Source of the DNA: Hydrogenophilales bacterium
Lineage (GTDB): Bacteria > Pseudomonadota > Gammaproteobacteria > Burkholderiales > Thiobacteraceae
Direction of reading: 5' to 3'
Assembly: GCA_016235775.1 (NCBI GenBank)
Contig: JACRIU010000052.1
Location: 1-64,000 of the forward strand
Length of the DNA: 64,000 nucleotides
Shown here: one piece after another, positions 25,987 to 36,344 of the stretch
Layout: each line of letters begins with the position of its first letter
Position numbering within the stretch: position 1 is the first letter of the stretch
Made by a program: the position numbers and the translations under genes
The notes under the pieces: model-generated
What the model was told of the DNA's origin: nothing
The model's database searches: none
Seen by the model: only the letters and a program-made list of their open reading frames with translations

Positions 25987-27240
25987 TCAAAAGCTGACTT
26001 TGACGGTGGTTCCTTGATGCTGGCTGCTTTCCAATTGCACCTGCCAGCCGTAGCGGTCGCAGATACGTTTGACCAGGGATAGCCCGATGCCGGCGCCTTC
26101 GCTGGCCATGTCGCGGAAATGGCGGACAAAGACTTGTTCGATGGCGTGTCCAGGGATGCCTTTGCCGGTATCGGCTACGGTCAGGGCGTGGGCATCCTGC
26201 TGCACAGTAACCGTGCCGGACGCCGTGTAGGAGAAGGCATTGCGAACTAGATTGCTGACCAGGATTTCCACCAAGCCGACATCCGCCGGCAGGATCAATT
26301 CCGGATTGGTTTGCACTTCCACCGCGACCGGTTTGCCGGCGAGCAGGTGACGTTGTTTTTCCACTACTTCCCGCACCACATCGGCCAACACGCAACCGCC
26401 ACCCGCGGCCAGGCTGCGTTCCTCGCGCGCCATCAATAGCAATGCGGTGCCGAGTTCGGCCATGTCGCGCGCGGCGCGCTCGATGCGGCTGATGCGGGCT
26501 TTCTGCCTGTCGGAGAGGTGTTCATCGTCGAGCAGCACTTCGGTCGAGCTGAGGATCACCGCTAAGGCAGTGCGCAGTTCGTGGCTGATGTCGGCGCTGA
26601 AGGCTCGTTCGCGCTCGATGAAGGCGCGCATACGCATCAGGTGGCGGTCGAACACTCGCGCCAGCTCACCCACTTCACCGGCGGGAAAGTCGTCGGCCAG
26701 CGGGTGATCCCATTCATCCGGGCTGCGGTGCCGCACCTTGGCCGCCAAGTCAGCCACCGGCGCCACCACGGTGCGCGACAGCCAGATGCCGCCCAGGGCG
26801 GACAACAAGGTCATAGCCACCGTCATCAGTCCCAGCATCCAGGCATAACGCTGTTCGCGGCGTGCTTGCAGCGAGGTGTCGTAGAGCAGGTAGTAGCTGG
26901 CGCCGCCGCGCTCCAGAATCGCGACCCGGTAACTCAGCTTGCCCAAGTGAATGTCGTGACGGCCGAGCGGCAGGTTTGCCAGGTAGTCCGGCACCTCGCC
27001 GGCTCCATCGGTGTCGCGTACGTAACCTTGCAAAATGACGGTGGAAGGCGGCAGCGATGCCGGATTGCGTTCGCGCCGGGCGATGTAGTCGTCCAATTCC
27101 GCCGACAGCGTTTCGTCGATCAAGCGCTGGCCCAAGTCGTGCGCGCTCTGGTACAGCACCACCGCCATGATCAGGCTGATCAAGGCGCCGAAGCCGGCGA
27201 AGAACAGGGCGACGCGCCCGCGCAGGTCAAGCCGGTGCAT
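25987..27240 (-). CDS. Two-component sensor histidine kinase
   Basis: HAMP-like region, FSADISHELRTALAVI H-box, NLVRNAF N-box, DTGKGIPG G1 box, GAGIGLSLVKRI. Confidence 0.92.
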   Translation of the reverse strand: MHRLDLRGRVALFFAGFGALISLIMAVVLYQSAHDLGQRLIDETLSAELDDYIARRERNPASLPPSTVILQGYVRDTDGAGEVPDYLANLPLGRHDIHLGKLSYRVAILERGGASYYLLYDTSLQARREQRYAWMLGLMTVAMTLLSALGGIWLSRTVVAPVADLAAKVRHRSPDEWDHPLADDFPAGEVGELARVFDRHLMRMRAFIERERAFSADISHELRTALAVILSSTEVLLDDEHLSDRQKARISRIERAARDMAELGTALLLMAREERSLAAGGGCVLADVVREVVEKQRHLLAGKPVAVEVQTNPELILPADVGLVEILVSNLVRNAFSYTASGTVTVQQDAHALTVADTGKGIPGHAIEQVFVRHFRDMASEGAGIGLSLVKRICDRYGWQVQLESSQHQGTTVKVSF

Positions 27241-27952
27241 CGGGCGCTTTCAATTGGTAGCCGATGCCGCGCAGGGTATGCAGCAGCGGCGGCAATCCCG
27301 GCGGGTCGATGGCGGAACGCAGGGTGTGCATGTGCACGCGCAAGGCATCGCTGTCCGGCGGCGAATCGCCCCATACGGTCTGTTCGATCTCGCGCCGCCG
27401 CACCACGCCGGGTGTGCGTTTCATCAGCAATTCCAGAATCTTCAACGGTACTGCGGGCAGGGTGAGCGCTTGACCGGCGCGCTGCACGCTGAACGTGTCG
27501 AGATCGAATATCAGATCACTCACCTTGAGCTGATGTAAGTTTTCTCCGGCGCGTGTACGCCGCGTCAGGGCGCGCAGCCTAAGATCAAGTTCGCGCAATT
27601 CGAACGGCTTCACCAAGTAATCGTCTGCGCCTTCGCCGAAACCGGCGGCCTTGTCGTCCAGCGTGGCGCGGGCGGTCAGCATCAATATCGGTACGGCGGA
27701 TTGCGCGTCCTGGCGCAGGCGGCGGCACAGGGTCAGGCCGTCGATGCCGGGCAACATCAGGTCCAGCACGATCACGTCATGCGGCTGAGTGACGGCCAGA
27801 TGCAAGCCGGTGACGCCATCCATGGCCACGTCCACCAGATAGCCCTTGGCCTCCAGATAGTCGGCGATGTTCGCCGCCAGATCTTGACTGTCTTCGACGA
27901 TGAGTACGGAAATGGCTGGGGCGTCGTGCATGGATGGACGGCATAGCGGCAT
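27227..27952 (-). CDS. Two-component response regulator, OmpR/PhoB type
   Basis: Receiver IVEDSQDLAANIADYL, DVIVLDLMLPGIDG, winged-helix C-terminus; ATG start taken at 27952 though a slightly downstream start is possible. Confidence 0.92.
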   Translation of the reverse strand: MPLCRPSMHDAPAISVLIVEDSQDLAANIADYLEAKGYLVDVAMDGVTGLHLAVTQPHDVIVLDLMLPGIDGLTLCRRLRQDAQSAVPILMLTARATLDDKAAGFGEGADDYLVKPFELRELDLRLRALTRRTRAGENLHQLKVSDLIFDLDTFSVQRAGQALTLPAVPLKILELLMKRTPGVVRRREIEQTVWGDSPPDSDALRVHMHTLRSAIDPPGLPPLLHTLRGIGYQLKAPDAPA

Positions 27953-28010
27953 GAGTGAACAAATCTCTTTTTACTGCAAGTGACGCGCCGCGTCCAGCCG
28001 GGACAAGTCC

Positions 28011-28460
28011 TCAGGCGTGGTGTGGCACGCCTTGTTGCAGTGTCTGCGCCAAGCGCCGGAACAGGTTGCGGCAGCCCACGGTGAGAATATCCGGGCCTTG
28101 CACCATGCCTTGCGGAAGCTGGCCGCAAGTGACGACGAGATCAGGCGCCCAATCGCGGATAATGTTGGCCAGCAAGACATTCGGCTCTCCCCACACCACT
28201 TTGGCTTCGGCCCAACTCAGCTTGTTGCGCGCCAGTTGCAGTTCGAGGCGCTTCATCGCTTCCGGCGCGCGCCGCGCGGCCATTTCTCCCGGTAGCGCGC
28301 CGGCCGGACCATCCGACGGAATGCCGCTTCGGGTATCCAGTACGCGTACCACCAGCATTTGCGTGCGTGAAACTTGGGCCAATTCGGTGACGCGTTGCAG
28401 CAGGATATCGCTTTGGCCGCCCGTTAAGATGGGCACTAGAATGCGTCGATAGGTTTTCAT
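28011..28460 (-). CDS. Universal stress protein-like
   Basis: YRRILVPILTGGQSDILLQRVTELAQ N-terminus; overlaps the stop of the sulP gene by 4 nt. Confidence 0.7.
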   Translation of the reverse strand: MKTYRRILVPILTGGQSDILLQRVTELAQVSRTQMLVVRVLDTRSGIPSDGPAGALPGEMAARRAPEAMKRLELQLARNKLSWAEAKVVWGEPNVLLANIIRDWAPDLVVTCGQLPQGMVQGPDILTVGCRNLFRRLAQTLQQGVPHHA

Positions 28461-30304
28461 GACAGGGCTCCTTCGGTGATCGGTTGTGGCTGCGCGTCAT
28501 GTGTCTGTTCGACAGACATTGGGCGCGGTACGCTGTGACAGGCGCGGAACAGCCGGTGCGGGCAACTCGCGCAAATGCTTTTGTCCAGGCGCGGGAATAG
28601 CGCTTCCGCCGGACGGGACTTGGCCGGATAGAGATTTTCTTCGCCGATGTCCTGCATGAAGCCACCCATGCGCAGGGTCTCGGCTACACTTTCTTTCATC
28701 CGATAAAAACTCAGGCTGCCGCCGGCGCGGGCATAGCGGCGGGCGGTTTCGGCAAGAAACTCGTCGCCCGCCAAGTCGACGAAGTTGATGCCGCTGGCCA
28801 TGATTACCAGATGCTTGTGCATCGGTTCCTGTTGCTCCAATTCTTGAATTTGCTGCTGTAGATGCGACACCGCGCCGAAGAAGATGGAGCCGTTCAAGCG
28901 CATCATCTTGATCTGAGGGCATTCCGGATGGCCATCGACTGGCACGAAGTGGTAGCTCTCCGGATCGCGATCAGGCACCACGGGCTCCAGCGCCGGGCGC
29001 GAGGTGCGATAGAGGTACAAGGCCAAGGACAGGGCAATGCCAAAGAAGATGCCCTTTTCCAGGTCGATCAGGGTGCCGATCAGGGTGACCCACAACACCA
29101 CGGTTTCCTGCCGGCTGATGCGCGGCAGCAGGCGGATGTGGTGGCTGTCGATCAGCCCCCAGGCCACCAGGAACAGGATGCCGGCCATGGCGGCATTCGG
29201 CAGGTAAGCCGCCAGGGGAGCCACCAGCAGCAGGATCACCACCAAAAAAAGCGAGGCATACACCGCCGCCAGCGGCGTTTTCGCGCCGGCGGCATAGTTG
29301 ACGCCGCTGCGGTTGAACGACCCGGAGGCGGCGTAACCGGAGAAGAAGCTGCCGACGATATTGGAGAGGCCCTGGCCGATGAACTCCTGATTGCCGTCGA
29401 TGTGCTGGCCGGAACGGATGGCAATGGCGCGAGAAATCGACACCGCCTCGGTCAAAGCCAGCATGGTGATGATCAGCGCCGGAAACGTCATCTGCGACAA
29501 GCCGTGGAATGAAAAATCCGGCAGCGACAGCGGCGGAAGGCCGGAAGGCAGCGCGCCCACGGTGAGCACGTGGGTCGTGTTTACGCCGTAGTGGGTGTTG
29601 ATGCCTAGCGCGAACAAGCTGCCTGCCACCATCGCGACGATCATATAGGGCAGCTTGGGGGCATAACGTTTGGTCAGAATACCGGCCATCAGTGTGACCA
29701 TGCTCACCGCCAGTACGTAGGGATTGATGCTACCCACCTGCAGCGCGAACAGTTCCAGCGTCTTGAAGAATGGCGTGCCGCGCGGGATGTCCACGCCGAA
29801 AAAATTCTTGATCTGGCTGCCGGCGATGAGCAGCGCTGCGCCGGCGGTGAAACCGATCACCACGGTATGCGAAATGAAATTCACCAGCACGCCCATGCGC
29901 GCCAAGCCCAGAATCAGCTGGAACAACCCGGTCAGGAAGGTCAGGGTCAGCACCAGGCCGATGAATTCCGGCGAGCCCGGCTGAGCGTAAGGGCTGACCG
30001 AGGCGAATACGGCGATGGAAATGGCGGTAGTGGGGCCGGACACCAGATGCCAGCTCGAGCCGAACAACGCGGCGACGATGGCCGGCATCATCGCCGCATA
30101 TAGCCCATATTGCGGCGGCAGGCCGGCGATGGTGGCGAAGGCAACCGCTTGCGGCAGCACGATCAGCGCCCCGGTCAACCCGGACATGGCATCGTCGCGC
30201 GAGTTGGCGCGAGTCACCCGGTCGCGCCAGCGCAAGAAGGGCAATAGCCGAGCCCAATCGATAGAAAAACGTAAGGCACCCTTGAGGGCGTGTGCGGCAA
30301 ACAT
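28457..30304 (-). CDS. SulP family anion transporter with STAS domain
   Basis: GLTGALIVLPQAVAFATIAGLPPQYGLYAAMMPAIVAALFGSSWHLVSGPTTAIS; C-terminal STAS domain. Confidence 0.93.
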   Translation of the reverse strand: MFAAHALKGALRFSIDWARLLPFLRWRDRVTRANSRDDAMSGLTGALIVLPQAVAFATIAGLPPQYGLYAAMMPAIVAALFGSSWHLVSGPTTAISIAVFASVSPYAQPGSPEFIGLVLTLTFLTGLFQLILGLARMGVLVNFISHTVVIGFTAGAALLIAGSQIKNFFGVDIPRGTPFFKTLELFALQVGSINPYVLAVSMVTLMAGILTKRYAPKLPYMIVAMVAGSLFALGINTHYGVNTTHVLTVGALPSGLPPLSLPDFSFHGLSQMTFPALIITMLALTEAVSISRAIAIRSGQHIDGNQEFIGQGLSNIVGSFFSGYAASGSFNRSGVNYAAGAKTPLAAVYASLFLVVILLLVAPLAAYLPNAAMAGILFLVAWGLIDSHHIRLLPRISRQETVVLWVTLIGTLIDLEKGIFFGIALSLALYLYRTSRPALEPVVPDRDPESYHFVPVDGHPECPQIKMMRLNGSIFFGAVSHLQQQIQELEQQEPMHKHLVIMASGINFVDLAGDEFLAETARRYARAGGSLSFYRMKESVAETLRMGGFMQDIGEENLYPAKSRPAEALFPRLDKSICASCPHRLFRACHSVPRPMSVEQTHDAQPQPITEGALS

Positions 30305-30424
30305 GGCGAGAACTCCAACCGAAAGCGATGGTTGGAGTCTGCCGAATTACGCGTTAACCGTCGGTTAAGCGCAGGTCAAGGACAAGTTATTTTCGATTTG
30401 CGGCGCGACAGCTTGTCCTGCCGA

Positions 30425-30982
30425 TTACGAATTCGCTTTCAACAGCGAGCGAAACGTTTCGCGAAACTTCACTACCTTGGGCGCGACGACGAATTGGCAA
30501 TAGGGCTGAGATTCATGGCCGCGGTAATAGCCCTGGTGGTAGCCTTCGCCCGGATAGAAATGCGCCAGCGGCTGTAGTTGCGTCACGACGGGCGCGCTCC
30601 AGATACCGGCGTCGTTGATTTCGCGCATCACCTCTTGTGCCACGGCTTTCTGATTGTCATCGTGGTACAAAATAATCGAGCGGTATTGCGTGCCGCGATC
30701 GTTGCCTTGGCGATTCGGGGTCGTGGGATCGTGGATGGTGAAGAAAATCTCCAACAGCGTGCGGTAGGAAATCACTTGCGGGTCGAACGTGATTTGCACC
30801 ACTTCCGCGTGGCCGGTCGTGCCGGTGCAGATGTCTTCATAGGCCGGGTTGCCGGTATGGCCGGCCGTATAACCGGAGATGACTTTTTCTATCCCGCGCG
30901 CTTGTTCGAATACTGCTTCCAAGCACCAAAAGCAGCCGCCGCCGAGGGTGGCGGCTTCCAATCCGAGACGGTTTCCGGTCAT
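30425..30982 (-). CDS. msrA: Peptide-methionine (S)-S-oxide reductase
   Basis: EAATLGGGCFWCLEAVF catalytic motif, GYTAGHTGNPAYEDICTGTTGHAEVV. Confidence 0.96.
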   Translation of the reverse strand: MTGNRLGLEAATLGGGCFWCLEAVFEQARGIEKVISGYTAGHTGNPAYEDICTGTTGHAEVVQITFDPQVISYRTLLEIFFTIHDPTTPNRQGNDRGTQYRSIILYHDDNQKAVAQEVMREINDAGIWSAPVVTQLQPLAHFYPGEGYHQGYYRGHESQPYCQFVVAPKVVKFRETFRSLLKANS

Positions 30983-31029
30983 GGTTTGATCCTTATTTTT
31001 GAGCTTGCAGTATATGGATGATACAAAGG

Positions 31030-31124
31030 CAAATCCCCCCTACCCCCCTTTGCCGAAGGGGGGAACCTACTGCGCGCTGGCGTTAGCAGGTTCCTCCCTT
31101 TAGCAAAGGGAGGGTAGGAGGGAT
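31030..31124. repeat. CCCCTTT-type palindromic intergenic repeat, copy 3
   Basis: caaatcccccctacccccctttgccgaagggggg ... cctccctttagcaaagggagggtaggagggattt. Confidence 0.65.
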
Positions 31125-31174
31125 TTATCGGCGCCCAATCGGGCATGCATTTACTAAATCCTCAGTAGAAGCGC

Positions 31175-32377
31175 TCATTCTAGCAGCGCATGCCATTGCC
31201 TGAAGCCCGCTTGATAGTGCGCGCATAAGCTTGCGGCCAAAGCCTGCTGGCTTGCAGGCGCAAGCGATAGGGCGAGCTGGGCGGCGTGCGCCAGGCCGTT
31301 CATCTCGGCGAGCGTGGCGCGGTGATCAGGCTCCCAGGTTTCGATCATGGCTGCGATTTTTGACGCTTGGCCTGGGACGAGCGTGGGCGGCGGCACGCTC
31401 ACGCGCGGCAAGCCGTAGGCCAGCGCGACGATGCGCCCATGCAAGCTGCTGCCGCAGAATAAGCGGCTATGTGCGATCAGTGTGCAAATATCCCACACCT
31501 GCAGCGACTCGAAGATGAGCGGCTTATGGTGCATGCGCGCGGCGAGGGAGCGATACATGGCCAGGTCGTCATGCAGCGGCGCCGCCCCGGCGCGAAACAG
31601 GACAATCGTGAATCCGGTTTGCAGGTGCAACTGATCGAGCGCGGCCGCGAGGGCGCGCAGGGTCGCAGCGTCGGCGAAATCGAGGCTGAATTGCGCCGCG
31701 ACATATCCGGCTGCGCAGGCGGCGCGCACGCGCGCCGCTTCGCCGGTTTGGGCATGCAGCGCAATGCGCGCGCCAAACAAGGCCTGCACCATGACCGCGG
31801 CGTCCGGCATCAGCACGGCGGAGACGCCGTGTCGTGCGAGGGTGGCCTGGCTCATGTGGTCGCGCACGCCGACGAAGTCGGCGCTGCGCAGGCTGGCGGC
31901 GACTTCGGTTTGAAAATCCGGGCCGCGTTCGGCGAGCGCGATACCGCCCACCGCGTTATGCACAAACACACCTGGCCGATGAAAAAGCTGCTTGGGCAGA
32001 ACATAGGGCGCGCGCAAGTCGATGCCTAATTGCGTTTTGGCCCAGCGCTGTTGTTCGTCCGGTGTCGCCATGGCATAGCGTGCGGCGGCCGCGCGCGCAT
32101 CCTCCGGCGGCAAGAGCATGGCCGCCGCTTCCCACGCTTCGCAACTGAGCGTTTCGCCACCGGCGTGTATCAGATTGAGCGGCGCTTGATCTTGGATCAG
32201 TTCGGAAAGCGCCTGGGTCGCTACGCCGCCCAAGGCCCGTAGATCGCACCGCGCCAAGCCGGCATAGCCCAGATCCCGTTTGGGCAACAGCGCGCGCACG
32301 ACTTGGGCGAACAGCAGGTCGCCCAGGTTGTGGCGATCGAAAGGGCCGAATAGAACGATGCGGGGGCGCGAGGTCAT
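31175..32377 (-). CDS. Polysaccharide pyruvyl transferase family protein
   Basis: IVLFGPFDRHNLGDLLFAQVV N-terminus and SRLFCGSSLHGRIVALAYGLPRVSVP. Confidence 0.85.
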   Translation of the reverse strand: MTSRPRIVLFGPFDRHNLGDLLFAQVVRALLPKRDLGYAGLARCDLRALGGVATQALSELIQDQAPLNLIHAGGETLSCEAWEAAAMLLPPEDARAAAARYAMATPDEQQRWAKTQLGIDLRAPYVLPKQLFHRPGVFVHNAVGGIALAERGPDFQTEVAASLRSADFVGVRDHMSQATLARHGVSAVLMPDAAVMVQALFGARIALHAQTGEAARVRAACAAGYVAAQFSLDFADAATLRALAAALDQLHLQTGFTIVLFRAGAAPLHDDLAMYRSLAARMHHKPLIFESLQVWDICTLIAHSRLFCGSSLHGRIVALAYGLPRVSVPPPTLVPGQASKIAAMIETWEPDHRATLAEMNGLAHAAQLALSLAPASQQALAASLCAHYQAGFRQWHALLE

Positions 32378-32451
32378 ACCGCCATTTTAAGCCGAGCGGG
32401 CTGGCAAACCCGTGCAAAGCTCAGTACCATGAGGCATTAAAATAAGCCAAT

Positions 32452-33045
32452 ATGTCGAAGCCCGCCGCCATCCCAGTGCAACCCTATTTCAAGAGCCGCG
32501 GCTATGTGCCGGGCGGCATCGTCACCAACAGCAAAAACGAATCGCTGCATATGGAAGCGTTGCCGCCGTTTTTGCGCACGCTGCTGGTCGCCGATGGCAC
32601 GGTGACCAAAAGCCTGGAAGCGTATTTTTGGGAGCAGGTCGAGGTGGAGAATTTGGGCCAAGCGCCGGCCGCGCTAAGCGAGGCCGCGCCTTGGCTTAAT
32701 CTAACGGCGGGCGCGACGGTGTTGGAGCGGCGCGTGCGCTTGCGCGGCAGGGCGTCGGGCCGCGGCTCTGCGGATGCGCAATCCTTGATCAAGCTGGACG
32801 CGCGGCCCGGGCATTTGCGCGCGGATTAGCAGCAGGGCCGCATCGGCATCGGCGAGTTGCTGCGCGAGCGCGGCTTGGAGACTTATCGCGAGATTCTCGA
32901 TGTGGGCCAATCCGTCGAGCCGCAACTGAAGGATGTATTCGGCTTCGATCCCGGCGATTTGATTTATCGCACCTATCGCATCGTGATTCAGCATCAACCC
33001 GCGATTCAAATTACCGAGAAATTTCCATGCAGCGTCTATCGATGA
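32452..33045 (+). pseudogene. Chorismate-lyase-like (UbiC/DUF98-type) protein interrupted by one in-frame TAG
   Basis: LPPFLRTLLVADGTVTKSLEAYFWE ... LRAD-*-QQGRIGIGELLRERGLETYREILDVG; TAG at 32827..32829, both halves in frame. Confidence 0.8.
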
Positions 33046-33530
33046 AACAAGCTGTGGCTTTTTGTGCCGCACTGACTTTAACGTGCCAGGCGTTTGCGTT
33101 TGAGGTGGATGCGTTCAAAAGCGGGCAAACCAAAGAGCAGGTCAAAGAAGCGCTCAAATCCTATACCTTCGACAAGGTGCAGGATTTTTCCGAGCAAACC
33201 TTGATCGCCTACGACCAGCCGGAGAAGGGCAGCAACCGCCAATTCGTGTTCGATTTTTGCAATGACAAGCTGGTGGGATTCCAGCAGGAGATGGCGCCGT
33301 CACCGCGCAATCTGATGATCATCATCAATAACTACCTCACCAAATATGGCCAGCCGATCAAAGTGAACGCGAATAGCAACGTGACCAGCATCGGCGATAA
33401 AAACGAGCTGGCCCTGTACTGGCGTAAGGGGCTGGATGTGGTGGGCGTGAGATACAGCGTCACCCAGCCGATCGAGCAATTGCTGCTGCAATACGATGTG
33501 CCGAACAATTGCTGGCAGACGCCGCGCTAG
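33042..33530 (+). CDS. Exported hypothetical protein
   Basis: Signal peptide MKQAVAFCAALTLTCQAFA; start overlaps the preceding stop (ATGA). Confidence 0.72.
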   Translation: MKQAVAFCAALTLTCQAFAFEVDAFKSGQTKEQVKEALKSYTFDKVQDFSEQTLIAYDQPEKGSNRQFVFDFCNDKLVGFQQEMAPSPRNLMIIINNYLTKYGQPIKVNANSNVTSIGDKNELALYWRKGLDVVGVRYSVTQPIEQLLLQYDVPNNCWQTPR

Positions 33531-33549
33531 TTTTTGAATAAATTCCTTA

Positions 33550-33609
33550 CCACGGAGTACACGGAGAAAATACAGCTTAATAACTCCGCGTCCTCCGTGT
33601 ACTCCGTGG
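33550..33609. repeat. CACGGAG/CTCCGTG inverted repeat
   Basis: CCACGGAGTACACGGAG ... CTCCGTGTACTCCGTGG. Confidence 0.75.
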
Positions 33610-33622
33610 TGAAAAAGCCATC

Positions 33623-35317
33623 ATGCAATCACTCACCGAGATGATTATTCAACGAGCACGTTTTGCTCTTCTTCTCTTTTTATTTTTTACCCCGCTCACC
33701 TGGGCAGAGCAATTCCCGAACGCCGCGATCGCCAGCGCCCATCCGCTGGCCACGCTGGCCGGCCGCGAGATGCTCGATCAAGGCGGTAATGCGTTCGATG
33801 CGGCCATTGCGGTGGCGGGGGTGTTGGCGGTGGTTGAGCCCTACAATTCCGGCTTGGGCGGCGGCGGGTTTTTCCTGTTGCATCGCGCACGCGATGGCCG
33901 GCAGGTGATGCTGGATGCACGGGAGAAAGCGCCGCTGGCGGCGCGATCGGATATGTATCTGGATCAAAAGGGCGAGCCGATCGCGCAGGCATCCTTAGCC
34001 GGGCCGCTGGCTGCGGCGATTCCCGGCTTGCCGGCCGGGCTGGCGCATCTGGCTAAACGCTATGGGCGCTTGCCCTTGCGCCAGAGCTTATCCGCGGCGA
34101 TCCGCTTGGCGGAAGAGGGATTTCCGATCGATGCCCGTTATCGCGCGATGGCGGAATCGCAGCTGATGCTGTTGCAATCCCATTCCGCAACGGCGCAGCA
34201 ATTTTTGACCGAGGGAACGGTGCCGAAGATTGGCGAGCTGCTTAAGCAACCGCAGCTTGCCGTCTCGCTACGCATGCTGGCGCAACAGGGAAGTAAAGGA
34301 TTTTATCGCGGCCCGGTGGCGCGCGCGATGGTGGCGGCGGTGCGGGCGCAAGGAGGTATTTGGACTCAGGCTGATTTAACGCGCTACCAAGTGAAGGAAC
34401 GCGCACCGATCGTTTTCGGCTACCGCGGGCTGCGCATTGTGAGCGCCGCGCCGCCTTCTGCGGGTGGCTTGACCTTGGCCGGGACGCTGAATATTTTGGC
34501 GCGTTACGATTTGGCGCAGCAAAGCCGGGCGCAGCAAATGCATCTGGTGGCGGAAGCGCTGCGCCGCGCCTATCACGACCGCGCACGTTACTTGGGCGAT
34601 GCGGATTTTGTGCGGATTCCGACTGCGACCTTGCTCAGTCCCGCCTACGCCGAACAACGCGCCGCGAGTATCGATCTCAACAACGCCACGCTCAGCGCGA
34701 GCCTGGATGTCGCATCGAGGGTCAAGCAGGGCGATCACACCACGCATTTTTCGATCGTCGATCGGGCGGGCAATCGCGTGGCGGCGACCTTGAGTATCAA
34801 TACCTTGTTCGGCTCCGGCTTTGTCGCAGGCAACACCGGGGTGCTGCTCAATAATGAAATGGACGATTTCGCGGCCAGCGAGCAGGCGCAGAATGTCTAT
34901 GGCCTGGCGGGCAGCCGCGCCAACCGCATCGCGCCGGGCAAACGGCCCTTGTCCAGCATGAGCCCGACCTTCGTGGAAAGCCAGCGCGGCGTGTTGATGC
35001 TGGGCACGCCCGGCGGCTCGCGCATCATCAGCATGGTGTTGCTGGCGATTCTGGGGCTGGAGGCCTCGCCTGTGCCGGATGTGGCGGCCTTGGCCGGTGC
35101 GCCCAGGTTTCATCATCAATACCTGCCTGACCGCATCGAGGTCGAGCCCGATGCATTCAGCGCGGCAGTGCTGGATGAGCTCGCGCTCAAAGGCCATGTC
35201 GTTCACATCGCGCCGGGCAAGTGGGGCAATATGCAGGCGGTGTGGATCGATCGCGCCAGCGGCCGGGCATTCGCCGCCAGCGACCCGCGCGGCGCGGGCG
35301 GCGCGCTGGCTTGGTAA
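33623..35317 (+). CDS. ggt: Gamma-glutamyltransferase
   Basis: [75 protein letters not shown] catalytic Thr region. Confidence 0.93.
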   Translation: MQSLTEMIIQRARFALLLFLFFTPLTWAEQFPNAAIASAHPLATLAGREMLDQGGNAFDAAIAVAGVLAVVEPYNSGLGGGGFFLLHRARDGRQVMLDAREKAPLAARSDMYLDQKGEPIAQASLAGPLAAAIPGLPAGLAHLAKRYGRLPLRQSLSAAIRLAEEGFPIDARYRAMAESQLMLLQSHSATAQQFLTEGTVPKIGELLKQPQLAVSLRMLAQQGSKGFYRGPVARAMVAAVRAQGGIWTQADLTRYQVKERAPIVFGYRGLRIVSAAPPSAGGLTLAGTLNILARYDLAQQSRAQQMHLVAEALRRAYHDRARYLGDADFVRIPTATLLSPAYAEQRAASIDLNNATLSASLDVASRVKQGDHTTHFSIVDRAGNRVAATLSINTLFGSGFVAGNTGVLLNNEMDDFAASEQAQNVYGLAGSRANRIAPGKRPLSSMSPTFVESQRGVLMLGTPGGSRIISMVLLAILGLEASPVPDVAALAGAPRFHHQYLPDRIEVEPDAFSAAVLDELALKGHVVHIAPGKWGNMQAVWIDRASGRAFAASDPRGAGGALAW

Positions 35318-35375
35318 GTGCCGTTTGCGGTATCATGAGCCCGCTTTTTACACGAAATCCGCAGGGAAAATTGGA

Positions 35376-36344
35376 ATGAAAACGACCTTTCTTGAGTTCG
35401 AACAACCGATTGCCGAACTTGAATCCAAGATCGAAGAGCTGCGCTATGTGCAGGACGATTCGGCGCTGGATATTTCAGAAGAAATCGAACGCCTGCAAAA
35501 GAAGAGCCGGACCCTGACCAAGGATATCTACGCCAAGCTTTCGCCGTGGCAGATATCGCAAGTGGCGCGCCATCCGCAGCGGCCTTACTCCCTGGATTAT
35601 ATCGGCGCGCTGTTTACCGATTTCGACGAGCTGCATGGTGATCGGCATTTCGCCGACGACCCGGCGATGGTGGGCGGCATCGCGCGCTTCAACGGCCAAT
35701 CGGTGATGGTGATCGGCCATCAAAAAGGCCGGGACACGAAAGAAAAAATTTACCGCAATTTCGGCATGCCGCGCCCCGAGGGGTATCGCAAGGCGCAGCG
35801 CCTGATGAAGCTGGCGGAAAAATTCGGCATGCCGATCCTGACCTTCATCGACACCCCCGGCGCCTATCCCGGCATCGACGCGGAAGAGCGCGGCCAATCC
35901 GAAGCCATCGCCAGCAGCCTGTATCTGATGGCGGCGCTGCGCACCCCGATCATCTGCACCGTGATCGGCGAGGGCGGTTCCGGCGGCGCGCTGGCGGTAG
36001 GCGTCGGCGATGCCACGCTGATCCTGCAATATTCCACTTATTCCGTGATTTCTCCCGAGGGCTGCGCTTCGATTTTATGGAAGAAGGCCGAGAAAGCGCC
36101 CGAGGCGGCGGAAACGCTCGGCATCACCGCGCCGCGCCTGAAGTCGCTGGGCTTGGTCGACAAGATCGTGAATGAACCGCTGGGCGGCGCGCACCGCGAT
36201 CCGGAGGCGATGATGCTGACCATGAAAAAAGCGCTGACCGATAGTCTGCGCCAATTGCAAGACCTGTCTCTCGACGAATTGGTCAAAGCGCGCTTCGAGC
36301 GCTTGATGAGTTATGGCAAGTTCAAAGAAGCCCGCGTCAAGTGA
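35376..36344 (+). CDS. accA: Acetyl-CoA carboxylase carboxyltransferase subunit alpha
   Basis: [57 protein letters not shown]. Confidence 0.97.
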   Translation: MKTTFLEFEQPIAELESKIEELRYVQDDSALDISEEIERLQKKSRTLTKDIYAKLSPWQISQVARHPQRPYSLDYIGALFTDFDELHGDRHFADDPAMVGGIARFNGQSVMVIGHQKGRDTKEKIYRNFGMPRPEGYRKAQRLMKLAEKFGMPILTFIDTPGAYPGIDAEERGQSEAIASSLYLMAALRTPIICTVIGEGGSGGALAVGVGDATLILQYSTYSVISPEGCASILWKKAEKAPEAAETLGITAPRLKSLGLVDKIVNEPLGGAHRDPEAMMLTMKKALTDSLRQLQDLSLDELVKARFERLMSYGKFKEARVK

